30,401 bases of DNA from an uncultured Clostridia bacterium (GCA_937906945.1 CALCUE010000019.1:1-30401); one strand, 5' to 3'. Shown: positions 1 through 13,319, counted from the stretch's first letter. The notes: generated by a model from the sequence alone, not told the origin. A program made the numbers and translations.

Positions 1-742
1 GGCAGACGATGCCTCTGGATATGCTGCGGCCGGACGGGTCGCTGTCATCGGCGACAAGGGGCCTGACGCCGCTGTATGCACGGATAATGCGTGTGGTTGC
101 CAGCTGAGGGCTGAGCGCACATCCTTCGCGGAGCATAAGCTCGACCTCTTCGGCCGTTGGCTGTGTGCTGTCGCATTCCTCGAAAGGTATTCTGGTGGAT
201 GTGGTGCCGATGATGCTGACAGTGTCTCCGGGGACCAGGATGTCTCCGTCGGCTGACTTGCGGCATCGGTTGAGTACGACTTTGTTAACCCTGTGACCGA
301 AAACAAGCAACGTTCCCTTGGCAGGGAACATATTGATATGGGCGCCTGCGAGTTCTGCTATTCCGGCTCCCCAGATGCCTGCTGCGTTAACGGTTACGGG
401 TGCCCTGAATTCCCTGGTCTCGCCAGTGAGCCTGTTCAGGGCGCGGACTCCCACAACTCTGTCTCCAACTTTGATGAATTCCTTGACTTCGTGATAGGAG
501 AGGACCTGTGCGCCGTGGAGGCGTGCATCGAGGATGTTTGCCGTGCACAGTTTGAATGGATCGACGGAACCGTCAGGAACCAGTACTGCACCGATGAGCT
601 CAGGATTGACTGATGGCTCAAGTTTCCGGGCCTCTTCAGGTGAGATTGCCTTGGCGTCTATCCCGGCTTTCCTGCAGGCTTCGATGAAAAGGGCCTGGTA
701 ATCAAGCCCGAATCCGGTTTTTGCGTCTTCAGGAAGGGTGAT
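1..742 (-). CDS. glpA: Anaerobic glycerol-3-phosphate dehydrogenase subunit A, internal fragment
   Basis: Read on the minus strand from 742 to the window edge there is an uninterrupted frame of about 245 codons. It resembles the central and C-terminal part of GlpA, the FAD subunit that oxidises glycerol-3-phosphate to dihydroxyacetone phosphate and passes electrons to the GlpBC membrane complex. Recognisable stretches, in order, are ITLPED, EACRKAGI, LEPSVNPELIGAV, VPDGSVDPF, LTGETREFRAPV, VNAAGIWG, MFPAKGTLL, DILVPGDTVSIIGTTS, TAEEVELMLREG and RAYSGVRPLV. The N-terminal FAD-binding glycine motif is absent: the frame runs straight into EF-Tu instead. Nine of 18 arginine codons are AGG or AGA, whereas the Arg codons sampled in the EF-Tu part are mostly CGT, so the fragment has a different codon style. 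The family call is firm from conserved wording. That it belongs to this genome is doubtful (see findings). No stop codon lies inside the window. Confidence 0.8.
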   Translation of the reverse strand, partial: MTLPEDAKTGFGLDYQALFIEACRKAGIDAKAISPEEARKLEPSVNPELIGAVLVPDGSVDPFKLCTANILDARLHGAQVLSYHEVKEFIKVGDRVVGVRALNRLTGETREFRAPVTVNAAGIWGAGIAELAGAHINMFPAKGTLLVFGHRVNKVVLNRCRKSADGDILVPGDTVSIIGTTSTRIPFEECDSTQPTAEEVELMLREGCALSPQLATTRIIRAYSGVRPLVADDSDPSGRSISRGIVC

Positions 743-1786
743 GACACCGGTGACGTCAGTGGTTCTGAAGAAGAACTGCGGACGATAGTTGTTGAAGAAA
801 GGAGTATGACGGCCGCCTTCATCTTTCTTAAGGACGTAAACCTGTCCGCGGAAAGCTTTGTGCGGATGGATGGAACCGGGTTTGGCAAGAACCTGACCAC
901 GTTTGACTTCGGTTCTCTGGATACCACGGAGAAGAGCGCCGATGTTATCGCCGGCTTCGCCATAGTCAAGGATCTTATGGAACATTTCAACACCGGTAAC
1001 AACGGTCTGTTTCTTTTCTTCGGAAAGGCCGACGATTTCAACAGCGTCGCCGGTTTTGATCTGACCACGCTCAACACGGCCGGTGACAACGGTGCCACGA
1101 CCGGTGATGGTGAAGATGTCTTCGATCGGCATAAGGAACGGGAGGTCAGCTTTCCGTTCAGGAGTAGGAATGTAAGAGTCGACAGCGTCGAGGAGCTCCT
1201 GGATCGGTTTGTAGCAGTCAGCGTTCACGTCGTTGGTGGTGTCTTCGAGGCAGGCAAGAGCGGAGCCAGGAATGATCGGGGTGTCGTCGCCCGGATAGCC
1301 GTACTCGGAAAGAAGTTCACGAACTTCCATCTCTACGAGTTCGAGCATTTCTTCATCGCCGCCGAGCTGGTCAACTTTGTTGAGGAAGACAACGATGTAC
1401 GGAACACCGACCTGACGGGAAAGAAGGATGTGCTCACGGGTCTGGGGCATAGGACCATCCGCGGCGGAAACGACAAGGATAGTACCATCCATCTGAGCAG
1501 CACCGGTGATCATGTTTTTGATGTAGTCGGCATGTCCGGGGCAGTCAACGTGAGCATAGTGACGGTTTTCAGTCTCATACTCGACGTGGGCGGTGTTGAT
1601 CGTGATACCACGGGCTTTTTCTTCCGGAGCTTTATCGATAGCATCGTATGCGGAATAGTCAGCATAACCTTTGAAGCTGAGGTATTTGGTGATAGCGGCA
1701 GTAAGGGTAGTCTTACCATGGTCGATATGACCGATGGTACCAATGTTTACATGGGGTTTGGTTCTTTCAAAATGCTGTTTAGCCAT
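728..1786 (-). CDS. tuf: Elongation factor Tu, C-terminally truncated and fused in frame to GlpA
   Basis: EF-Tu is the GTPase that delivers aminoacyl-tRNA to the ribosomal A site. The protein starts MAKQHFERTKPHVNIGTIGH and shows G1 GHIDHGKTT, G3 DCPGHADY and G4 NKVD. The domain II signature TGRGTVVTGRVERG and the domain III stretch FFRTTDVTGVITLPE follow. The ATG at 1786 is preceded by GGAGG seven or eight bases upstream. Only about 353 residues are EF-Tu; the last 40-45 residues of domain III (normally beginning with a glycine and continuing to a PGDN motif) are replaced by GlpA sequence without a stop or frameshift. A truncated domain III would not fold normally, so a real gene of this form is unlikely. 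Upstream lies fusA, 124 bp away, the expected str operon order, with its own candidate promoter in the gap. Confidence 0.9.
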
Positions 1787-1834
1787 TTTTGATTTGCCTC
1801 CTTACAGTAAATTTATTTTTCAGAGATTACTTTC

Positions 1835-1862
1835 ATTTTATACCAAAACAGAAAATTTGCAA
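1835..1862 (-). promoter_or_regulatory. Candidate internal promoter for tuf
   Basis: On the minus strand TTGCAA (1857-1862) is followed after 16 bp by TAAAAT (1835-1840), about 50 bp before the tuf start. It is a moderate sigma-A match. A separate tuf promoter inside the str operon is common in bacteria. It lies beside and partly within a long inverted repeat. Confidence 0.45.
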
Positions 1863-1888
1863 GATGTAAACCGCTTATTTTCTGTTTT
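1845..1888. repeat. Inverted repeat with 12-bp arms in the fusA-tuf spacer
   Basis: Arms AAAACAGAAAAT (1845-1856) and ATTTTCTGTTTT (1877-1888) are perfect reverse complements separated by 20 bp. The repeat covers the -35 side of the candidate tuf promoter. It could be a weak hairpin in the fusA-tuf transcript or a protein-binding site; the AT-rich arms argue against a strong terminator. Confidence 0.6.
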
Positions 1889-1910
1889 TGTCAAAAGTTT
1901 TTTCCAGTGC

Positions 1911-3983
<2,073 letters not shown>

Positions 3984-4023
3984 AAGAACTCCTTAAGATT
4001 TTAGATTAACAATTAAGAAATAA

Positions 4024-4494
4024 TCACCATCTGAAATGGGCGAAAGCCTTGTTGGCGTCGGCCATTCTGTGGGTTTCTTCCTTTTTCTTGACAGCGCCAC
4101 CGGTGCTGTTCATGGCGTCCATGATTTCCGCGGCAAGGCGTTCTTTCATGGTGCGCTCGTTACGGCTTCTGGAGAACTGAGTCAGCCAACGGAGACCAAG
4201 GGTCTCACGACGCTCGGGGCGAACCTCAAGCGGTACCTGGTAGTTCGCACCACCGATACGGCGGGTTTTGCACTCCAGGACAGGCATGATGTTTTCAAGA
4301 GCTTCCTCAAAAGCTTCGAGACCGTTTTTACCGGTCTTCTCGCTGACGATGTCGAATGCATCGTAAACGATTTTCTGTGCCACGCCTTTTTTACCGTCAA
4401 GCATGATGTTGTTGACAAGGCGGGTAACCATGGTGGAATTGTAAATAGGATCGGGCAAAACTTCACGTTTTGCGATGTTTCCTCTTCTCGGCAC
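4024..4494 (-). CDS. rpsG: 30S ribosomal protein S7
   Basis: S7 nucleates assembly of the head of the small subunit by binding the 3' domain of 16S rRNA. The 156-residue product begins (M)PRRGNIAKREVLPDPIYNS and ends NKAFAHFRW, both family hallmarks. I chose the GTG at 4494: an AAGGAGGG site lies directly before it, and the upstream in-frame ATG (MKEGRKV...) overlaps that Shine-Dalgarno, so it cannot be the start that uses it. The start also gives the standard length of 156. Its neighbours are rpsL upstream across a 152-bp gap and fusA downstream at 40 bp. Confidence 0.97.
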   Translation of the reverse strand: MPRRGNIAKREVLPDPIYNSTMVTRLVNNIMLDGKKGVAQKIVYDAFDIVSEKTGKNGLEAFEEALENIMPVLECKTRRIGGANYQVPLEVRPERRETLGLRWLTQFSRSRNERTMKERLAAEIMDAMNSTGGAVKKKEETHRMADANKAFAHFRW

Positions 4495-4645
4495 TTTTCT
4501 TCCCTCCTTCATAATATAAATGAATTCATAGGTACTCGAAAGCGACAAACTCCCGTAAGGCCCCAAAAGAGGATGATGAATATCATCGCACCTTCAAGGG
4601 CGCATATTCACTAATTTATTCAATTAGGAAACCGGAAGATTGCTC
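4495..4645 (-). other. Long rpsL-rpsG intercistronic spacer with small palindromes
   Basis: This 151-bp spacer inside the str operon holds no gene. On the minus strand it carries GATGA-TAT-TCATC, a CCTTGAAGG palindrome and the 10-bp palindrome ATGAATTCAT just before the rpsG ribosome-binding site. A weak TTTCGA-17-TATATT pair could be an internal promoter. No terminator is evident. In E. coli S7 regulates its operon by binding the rpsL-rpsG spacer; nothing here proves a similar role. Confidence 0.4.
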
Positions 4646-5071
4646 TTACTTCTTTGCACCAGCCTTCGGACGTTTGGCACCGTATTTGGAACGGGCCTGC
4701 ATCCGTTTTGCGACACCCTGTGCATCGAGGGTTCCGCGGATGATGTGGTAACGGACACCAGGAAGGTCTTTGACACGGCCGCCTCTGATGAGAACGACGC
4801 TGTGCTCCTGAAGGTTATGGCCGATACCGGGAATGTAAGAGGTAACTTCCATTCCGTTGCTGAGACGTACTCTCGCGATTTTACGAAGTGCAGAGTTCGG
4901 TTTCTTCGGGGTAGCGGTACGAATGGCGGTGCAGACGCCTCTCTTTTGAGGGCTGTGCTGATCAATCGCCACTTTTTTCTTGGAGTTCCAACCTTTCAGC
5001 AGAGCCGGAGAGCTGGATTTGTACTCAAGATCATGTCTTCCATTGTGTACGAGCTGGTTAAAAGTAGGCAT
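4646..5071 (-). CDS. rpsL: 30S ribosomal protein S12
   Basis: S12 sits at the decoding centre and helps monitor codon-anticodon pairing. The 141-residue protein starts MPTFNQLVHNGRHD and contains the Firmicutes-type insert around KGWNSKKK, then SPQKRGVC, TPKKPNSALRK, GIGHNLQEHSV and RGGRVKDLPGVRYH, ending SKYGAKRPKAGAKK. The lysine in KKPNSALRK that is changed in streptomycin-resistant strains is wild type. I chose the ATG at 5071 because AAAGGAGG lies seven bases before it and the sequence matches the family start; the longer reading from 5137 has no such site. It is the first gene of the str operon. Confidence 0.97.
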   Translation of the reverse strand: MPTFNQLVHNGRHDLEYKSSSPALLKGWNSKKKVAIDQHSPQKRGVCTAIRTATPKKPNSALRKIARVRLSNGMEVTSYIPGIGHNLQEHSVVLIRGGRVKDLPGVRYHIIRGTLDAQGVAKRMQARSKYGAKRPKAGAKK

Positions 5072-5172
5072 AGGTTTCCTCCTTTCTTCAATTTTATTGT
5101 CCATCCTGCACAAATTCTCAGCGCAGAAAATGGGCATAGTAACCCCTTAAAAGCAGGAATTACCAATTTCAA

Positions 5173-5201
5173 ATTGTACCATTATTCTTTTTGTTTGTCA
5201 A
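5173..5201 (-). promoter_or_regulatory. Sigma-A promoter of the str operon
   Basis: On the minus strand TTGACA (5196-5201), a 17-bp spacer and TACAAT (5173-5178) form a near-consensus promoter. Transcription would start near 5166, leaving a leader of about 95 nt before rpsL. This makes the str operon independent of rpoBC, which also ends in its own terminator. Confidence 0.85.
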
Positions 5202-5303
5202 GAACCTATCTATAGGGATTTCACAAATATTTTTATAAAATTTCATTCAAAACGCCGAATTTTAGTTTTTCTCCAAAATCTCCATTTTATTCACGCAAAA
5301 ACT

Positions 5304-5346
5304 CCCTTCCGAACCTGCTCTTTTCCCTTCCGCTCTTGCCCTTCCG
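5304..5346. repeat. Three direct copies of CCCTTCCG
   Basis: Exact 8-bp copies lie at 5304-5311, 5325-5332 and 5339-5346, with starts 21 and 14 bp apart (multiples of 7). The array ends 11 bp before the -35 box of the 45-codon gene. It could be a binding array for an activator; no known regulator is recognised. Confidence 0.5.
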
Positions 5347-5357
5347 GTCAAAATCCC

Positions 5358-5386
5358 TTGTTTCGTCTCTTTCCCCCGGATAAAAT
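5358..5386 (+). promoter_or_regulatory. Sigma-A promoter of the small gene at 5416
   Basis: TTGTTT (5358-5363), a 17-bp spacer and TAAAAT (5381-5386) precede the small gene. The predicted start near 5393 leaves a leader of about 23 nt containing AAAGGAGG. The promoter points opposite to all surrounding genes. Confidence 0.7.
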
Positions 5387-5415
5387 ATAGATACCAAACA
5401 AAAGGAGGTCTTTTT

Positions 5416-5553
5416 ATGGAACAGAACGAAGAAAAATTGTTGGAAGAGATCAAAAAAGCGGTGGCCGACGGCATCCGTGAGAAAAAAATCGGAAAAACGC
5501 CCATCGAGACCCGTTGGAACCTCCCCGGAAAAGAAAAGCCTGTAGAAGCATAA
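5416..5553 (+). CDS. Small hypothetical protein, 45 residues
   Basis: I do not recognise this protein. It begins MEQNEEKLLEEIKKAVADG, continues through IREKKIGKTPIETRWNLPGK and ends EKPVEA. The first 25 residues look like a charged amphipathic helix, followed by a Pro/Trp-containing tail; there is no signal peptide or membrane segment. Evidence that it is a real gene: a textbook AAAGGAGG site seven bases before the ATG, a sigma-A promoter 30 bp upstream, and a stop codon running directly into a strong terminator. It sits alone on the plus strand in the gap between rpoC and rpsL, where many Clostridia have an L7Ae-like ribosomal gene on the other strand. Its role is unknown; a DNA-, RNA- or polymerase-associated peptide is only a guess. 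Confidence 0.75.
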   Translation: MEQNEEKLLEEIKKAVADGIREKKIGKTPIETRWNLPGKEKPVEA

Positions 5554-5581
5554 AAAAGCCTCCCGAAAGGGAGGCTTTTTT
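5552..5581. terminator. Bidirectional terminator between the small gene and rpoC
   Basis: Arms AAAAAAGCCTCCC and GGGAGGCTTTTTT pair over 13 bp around a GAAA loop. The A and T tracts make it work in both directions. It starts inside the stop codon of the plus-strand gene and ends 7 bp beyond the rpoC stop. Confidence 0.95.
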
Positions 5582-5588
5582 CATGGAT

Positions 5589-8500
5589 TTATTGCGCGGC
5601 TTCGGCGGTTTCCATCGCCTGTTCGTATTCGTTATCCTCATCGAAGGGTTTGACCTCAGCGGCAACGCTGGAATAGGTCGCCTCGTTGTAGCATTCCATA
5701 CCGGTACCGGCGGGAATGAGTTTACCGATGATGACGTTCTCTTTAAGACCGAGCAGACGATCGGTCTTGCCCTTGATGGCGGCTTCGGTAAGGACACGGG
5801 TGGTCTCCTGGAAGGAAGCGGCGGACATGAAGGAATCGGTGGCAAGAGAAGCCTTGGTAATACCGAGCAGCATCGGGATATAGGTCGCTTCGCGCAGACC
5901 TTCCTCACCGTTGGCGCGGCGTTTCCGGATCTCGCGGTTGGCGGCAAAGAGCTCGCCTTTTTCGACGGTCATGCCGGAAAGCAGATCGGTATCGCCCTGA
6001 TCGTCCACGCGGACTTTCTTCATCATCTGACGAACAATAACTTCGATGTGCTTATCGTTGATATCAACACCCTGGAGGCGATAGACCTTCTGGACCTCGG
6101 CAATGAGGTAATCCTGAACGGCCAGAGCGCCATTGATGTCAAGGTATTTATGCGGGTTGACGGAACCTTCGGTCAGAAGCGCGCCGGCTTTGACGTGGTC
6201 GCCCTCTTTTACGCTGAGACGGCTACCGTAGGTAATGAGATACTTGCGTTCCTCGTTGGTCTCTTTGTTGAAGATGACGATGTGACGGTTCTTTTTGATC
6301 TCCTCGATGCGGACGTCGCCCTCGATCTCGGAAATAATGGCTTCACGCTTCGGGTTTCTGGCCTCGAACAGCTCTTCGACACGGGGAAGACCCTGGGTGA
6401 TATCCTCAGCGGAAGCGACACCGCCGGTGTGGAAGGTACGCATGGTAAGCTGGGTACCGGGTTCACCGATGGACTGAGCGGCGATGACGCCGACCGCCTC
6501 ACCGACGGAAACCGGTTTGCCGTTGGCAAGGTTCATGCCGTAGCATTTGGCGCAGACGCCGTGTTTGGCTTCGCAGTTGAGGATGGAGCGGAGTTTCACT
6601 TCGGTGATACCGGCTTCCTTGATCTTCTTGGCGTCGTCTTCGTCCATCATCTTATCCTTGCTGACAAGAAGCTCGCCGGTCTCGGGATGGAGGATGTCAT
6701 CGACGGCGTACCGTCCGATCAGACGCTCGGTCATCGGCTCGATCATCTCGCCGCCCTCACGGATATCACGGACAACAATGCCCTCGTGAGTACCACAGTC
6801 GGCTTCCCGGATGATAACATCCTGGGAAACGTCAACCAGACGACGGGTCAGATAACCGGAGTCGGCGGTACGAAGAGCGGTATCGGCCAAGCCTTTACGG
6901 GCGCCACGGCTGGAAATGAAGTACTCCAAAATGTTCAGACCTTCACGGTAGTTGGCACGAATCGGAATTTCGATGGCTTTACCGGAGGTGTTGGCGATAA
7001 GGCCACGCATACCGGCCAGCTGACGGATCTGGTTCATGGAACCACGGGCGCCGGAATCGGCCATCATGAAGATCGGGTTATATTTATCAAGGTTCTCTTT
7101 CAGAGCGTCGGCCACTTTGTCGGTGGTCTTGTTCCAGGTCTCGATGACCTTCTTATACCGTTCCTCGTTGGACATAAGACCGCGGCGATACTGCTTCGTG
7201 ATCTTATCGACTTCCGCCTCGGCTTCCTGAAGAAGCTCATATTTCTTCGGCGGGATGACGGCGTCGCTGACGGAAACGGTGATGGCGCTCTTGGTGGAAT
7301 ATTTGAAGCCCTGGGCTTTGACTTTGTCGAGCATGACGCCGGCAATGGCGGTGCCGTGTTTTCTTACGCAGCGGTCGATGATCTTACCGAGCTGTTTTTT
7401 GCCGACAAGGAAGTCGATCTCAAGGTCAAATTCATGCTCCGGATCGGTACGGTCCACATAGCCGAGATCCTGCGGGATCGGCATGTTGAAGATGACCTTA
7501 CCGACGGTGGTCTTGATGGTCTTATACCGTTTGGTGCCGTCGGGATCGACTTTTTCCATACGGATATAGACCGGGGCGTGCAGACCGACAACGCCTTCGG
7601 AATAGGCCATAATGGCTTCATCGACGTTGCGGAAGGATTTGCCCTCGCCGGGTTCGTAACCGGGTTTTTCAAGGGTCAGGTAGTAGGAACCAAGGACCAT
7701 GTCCTGCGTCGGAACGGTGACGGGCTTACCGTCGGCCGGTTTGAGCAGGTTGTTGGCGGCAAGCATCAGGAAACGGGCTTCCGCCTGTGCCTCAGTGGAA
7801 AGCGGAACGTGAACGGCCATCTGGTCGCCATCGAAGTCCGCGTTATAAGCGGTACAGGCCAACGGATGGAGTTTCAGGGCACGACCCTCGACGAGCACGG
7901 GCTCGAAAGCCTGGATACCCAGTCTGTGAAGGGTCGGAGCACGGTTGAGCATGACCGGGTGTTCTTTGATGACGACTTCCAAAGCGTCCCAAACCTCGGT
8001 GCAGCTGGCCCGCTCGACCATCTTTCTGGCGTTTTTGATGTTGGTGGCGACACCGACATCCACAAGCCGTTTCATAACGAAGGGCTTGAAGAGCTCGATG
8101 GCCATTTCTTTCGGAAGACCGCACTGGCTCATCTTGAGTTCCGGACCGACAACGATAACGGAACGGCCGGAGTAGTCAACACGTTTACCGAGCAGGTTCT
8201 GACGGAACCGTCCCTGTTTACCTTTGAGCATATCGGAAAGAGATTTCAGCGGACGGTTGCTCGGACCGGTGACCGGACGGCCTTTCCGGCCATTGTCGAT
8301 CAAGGCGTCCACCGCTTCCTGAAGCATTCTCTTCTCGTTGCGGACGATGATATCCGGCGCGCCCAGTTCCAGGAGCCGTTTCAGACGGTTGTTCCGGTTG
8401 ATGACGCGGCGATAGAGGTCGTTGAGGTCGGAGGTGGCGAAACGGCCGCCGTCGAGCTGGACCATCGGACGGATATCCGGCGGAATGACCGGAACGACGT

Positions 8501-9182
8501 TGAGGATCATCCATTCGGGACGGTTGCCGGAGAGGCGGAACGCCTCGGCCACTTCCAGTCTCTTGAGAAGACGGACCCGTTTTTGTCCGGAAGCCGTTTC
8601 CAGATCCTCACGGATCTCGGCGCAGAGTTTTTCCAGATCCACGTCGCAGAGAAGCTTCTGGATAGCTTCCGCGCCCATACCGGCCTGGAAATCCTGGTCG
8701 TATTTCTCACGCATATCGTGATACTCTTTTTCGGTCAGAAGCTGTTTATATTCCAGCGAAGTCGTACCGGGGTCGGTGACGACGTAGTTGGCGAAATACA
8801 GAACTTTTTCCAGAAGTCTCGGCGTCATGTCAAGGATCAGACCCATCCGGGACGGGGTGCCCTTGAAATACCAGATGTGGGAGACCGGCGCGGCCAGTTC
8901 GATGTGGCCCATACGCTCTCTACGGACTTTGGCGCGGGTAACTTCAACACCGCAGCGTTCGCAGATCTTGCCTTTGAAGCGCAGACGTTTATATTTACCG
9001 CAGTAGCACTCCCAGTCCTTCGTCGGTCCAAAGATTCTTTCGCAAAAAAGGCCGTCGCGTTCCGGTTTCAGCGTTCTGTAGTTAATGGTTTCGGGTTTCT
9101 TTACCTCGCCATAGGACCATTCACGGATCTTATCCGGCGAAGCAAGGCCGATCTTAATAGAATCAAAGGTGTTGAATTCCAT
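5589..9182 (-). CDS. rpoC: DNA-directed RNA polymerase subunit beta'
   Basis: Beta' carries the catalytic magnesium of RNA polymerase and most of the DNA-binding clamp. The 1197-residue length fits Firmicutes. It begins MEFNTFDSIKIGLASPDKIR; the N-terminal zinc site is Cys59, Cys61, Cys74 and Cys77. The catalytic motif NADFDGDQMAVH lies near residue 450. The bridge-helix and trigger-loop regions include SSRGARKGLADTALRTADSGYLTRRLVD and AAQSIGEPGTQLTMRTFHTGG. A second zinc site uses the cysteines in EADCGTHEG and EAKHGVCAKCYG. The ATG at 9182 is preceded by GGGGAGGG, which overlaps the rpoB stop 17 bp upstream, so the two genes are probably translationally linked. Transcription ends at the terminator just downstream. 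Confidence 0.98.
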   Translation of the reverse strand: MEFNTFDSIKIGLASPDKIREWSYGEVKKPETINYRTLKPERDGLFCERIFGPTKDWECYCGKYKRLRFKGKICERCGVEVTRAKVRRERMGHIELAAPVSHIWYFKGTPSRMGLILDMTPRLLEKVLYFANYVVTDPGTTSLEYKQLLTEKEYHDMREKYDQDFQAGMGAEAIQKLLCDVDLEKLCAEIREDLETASGQKRVRLLKRLEVAEAFRLSGNRPEWMILNVVPVIPPDIRPMVQLDGGRFATSDLNDLYRRVINRNNRLKRLLELGAPDIIVRNEKRMLQEAVDALIDNGRKGRPVTGPSNRPLKSLSDMLKGKQGRFRQNLLGKRVDYSGRSVIVVGPELKMSQCGLPKEMAIELFKPFVMKRLVDVGVATNIKNARKMVERASCTEVWDALEVVIKEHPVMLNRAPTLHRLGIQAFEPVLVEGRALKLHPLACTAYNADFDGDQMAVHVPLSTEAQAEARFLMLAANNLLKPADGKPVTVPTQDMVLGSYYLTLEKPGYEPGEGKSFRNVDEAIMAYSEGVVGLHAPVYIRMEKVDPDGTKRYKTIKTTVGKVIFNMPIPQDLGYVDRTDPEHEFDLEIDFLVGKKQLGKIIDRCVRKHGTAIAGVMLDKVKAQGFKYSTKSAITVSVSDAVIPPKKYELLQEAEAEVDKITKQYRRGLMSNEERYKKVIETWNKTTDKVADALKENLDKYNPIFMMADSGARGSMNQIRQLAGMRGLIANTSGKAIEIPIRANYREGLNILEYFISSRGARKGLADTALRTADSGYLTRRLVDVSQDVIIREADCGTHEGIVVRDIREGGEMIEPMTERLIGRYAVDDILHPETGELLVSKDKMMDEDDAKKIKEAGITEVKLRSILNCEAKHGVCAKCYGMNLANGKPVSVGEAVGVIAAQSIGEPGTQLTMRTFHTGGVASAEDITQGLPRVEELFEARNPKREAIISEIEGDVRIEEIKKNRHIVIFNKETNEERKYLITYGSRLSVKEGDHVKAGALLTEGSVNPHKYLDINGALAVQDYLIAEVQKVYRLQGVDINDKHIEVIVRQMMKKVRVDDQGDTDLLSGMTVEKGELFAANREIRKRRANGEEGLREATYIPMLLGITKASLATDSFMSAASFQETTRVLTEAAIKGKTDRLLGLKENVIIGKLIPAGTGMECYNEATYSSVAAEVKPFDEDNEYEQAMETAEAAQ

Positions 9183-9199
9183 GTATTGCAGCCCTCCCC

Positions 9200-12916
<3,717 letters not shown>

Positions 12917-12964
12917 ATAGCTCACTCCATTCATCCGTATTCAGTCGTTTTTATTTGCTCCGAA

Positions 12965-13019
12965 ACACTTGCATTTTTCGGAAAAGTGTGCTATACTCTT
13001 TTCGAAAATGTACAAGTGT
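12965..13019 (-). promoter_or_regulatory. Long hairpin in the rpoB leader
   Basis: In the roughly 115-nt leader of rpoB the arms ACACTTGTACATTTTCGAAAAG and CTTTTCCGAAAAATGCAAGTGT (minus strand, split here by an 11-nt loop) pair almost completely, with only small bulges. There is no U tract after it, so it looks like a structured leader or mRNA-stability element rather than a simple terminator. No known riboswitch family is recognised. Confidence 0.6.
12969..12997 (+). promoter_or_regulatory. Possible opposing promoter inside the rpoB leader
   Basis: TTGCAT (12969-12974), 17 bp and TATACT (12992-12997) on the plus strand form a plausible sigma-A promoter directed against rpoBC. No gene follows it on the plus strand before 13352, so it may be a by-product of the hairpin sequence. 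Confidence 0.3.
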
Positions 13020-13039
13020 CCATGATGGTACATTTTACA

Positions 13040-13068
13040 ATTATATTCCTTTTGTCAACAGGTGTCAA
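13040..13068 (-). promoter_or_regulatory. Consensus sigma-A promoter of rpoBC
   Basis: On the minus strand TTGACA (13063-13068), exactly 17 bp, then TATAAT (13040-13045): both boxes are perfect. The start is expected near 13033. A second TTGACA lies inside the spacer but is too close to the -10 box to be used. Confidence 0.92.
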
Positions 13069-13317
13069 CCATTTTTTGTCGGTTGGCGCTCTTTTTTTAT
13101 GAATATTTTTAAAACTTTTAAGAAAACCGGGCGTTTTCCTTGAAAATTTTCCTTTTTCTTCCATTTTTTGTCCTGTGGATCCCCTTTTCCCGTTTTTTCT
13201 GTTTTCACATAAAATTTCTATATTTTTCCATTTTTTCTTTCTTTTCCAAATATTTCAGCACACGTTTCCGGGTGTTTCTTTTTGCCTGAAAGCTTCCCTT
13301 TCCCGAATTTGATTATG
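13069..13317. other. Intergenic stretch without a convincing gene
   Basis: These 249 bp are strongly purine-rich on the minus strand and T-rich on the plus strand. They separate the rpoBC promoter from the terminator of the ABC operon. An open minus-strand frame of under 60 codons runs through the rpoB promoter, but it has no ribosome-binding site. I see no structured RNA or repeat here. Confidence 0.5.
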
Positions 13318-13319
13318 AA

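Noticed and set aside
45..613. Short frames opposite or out of phase with the GlpA fragment
   Set aside because: No ribosome-binding sites and the minus-strand GlpA frame shows clear protein similarity across the whole stretch.
1..1786. A genuine EF-Tu/GlpA fusion enzyme as a new system
   Set aside because: Both halves lack essential parts, the join falls in a shared peptide and codon style changes there; assembly error is the simpler explanation, though reads are needed to settle it.
13051..13056. Second TTGACA in the rpoBC promoter
   Set aside because: It lies within the spacer, too near the only good -10 box to act as a -35 element.
12955..13143. Plus-strand frame of 62 codons across the rpoBC promoter
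   Set aside because: It overlaps a perfect promoter and a hairpin and lacks a ribosome-binding site.
12990..13170. Minus-strand frame of about 58 codons starting MEEKGKFSRK upstream of rpoB
   Set aside because: It runs through the rpoB promoter, has no Shine-Dalgarno site and ends in the leader hairpin; its Lys-rich composition follows from purine-rich DNA.
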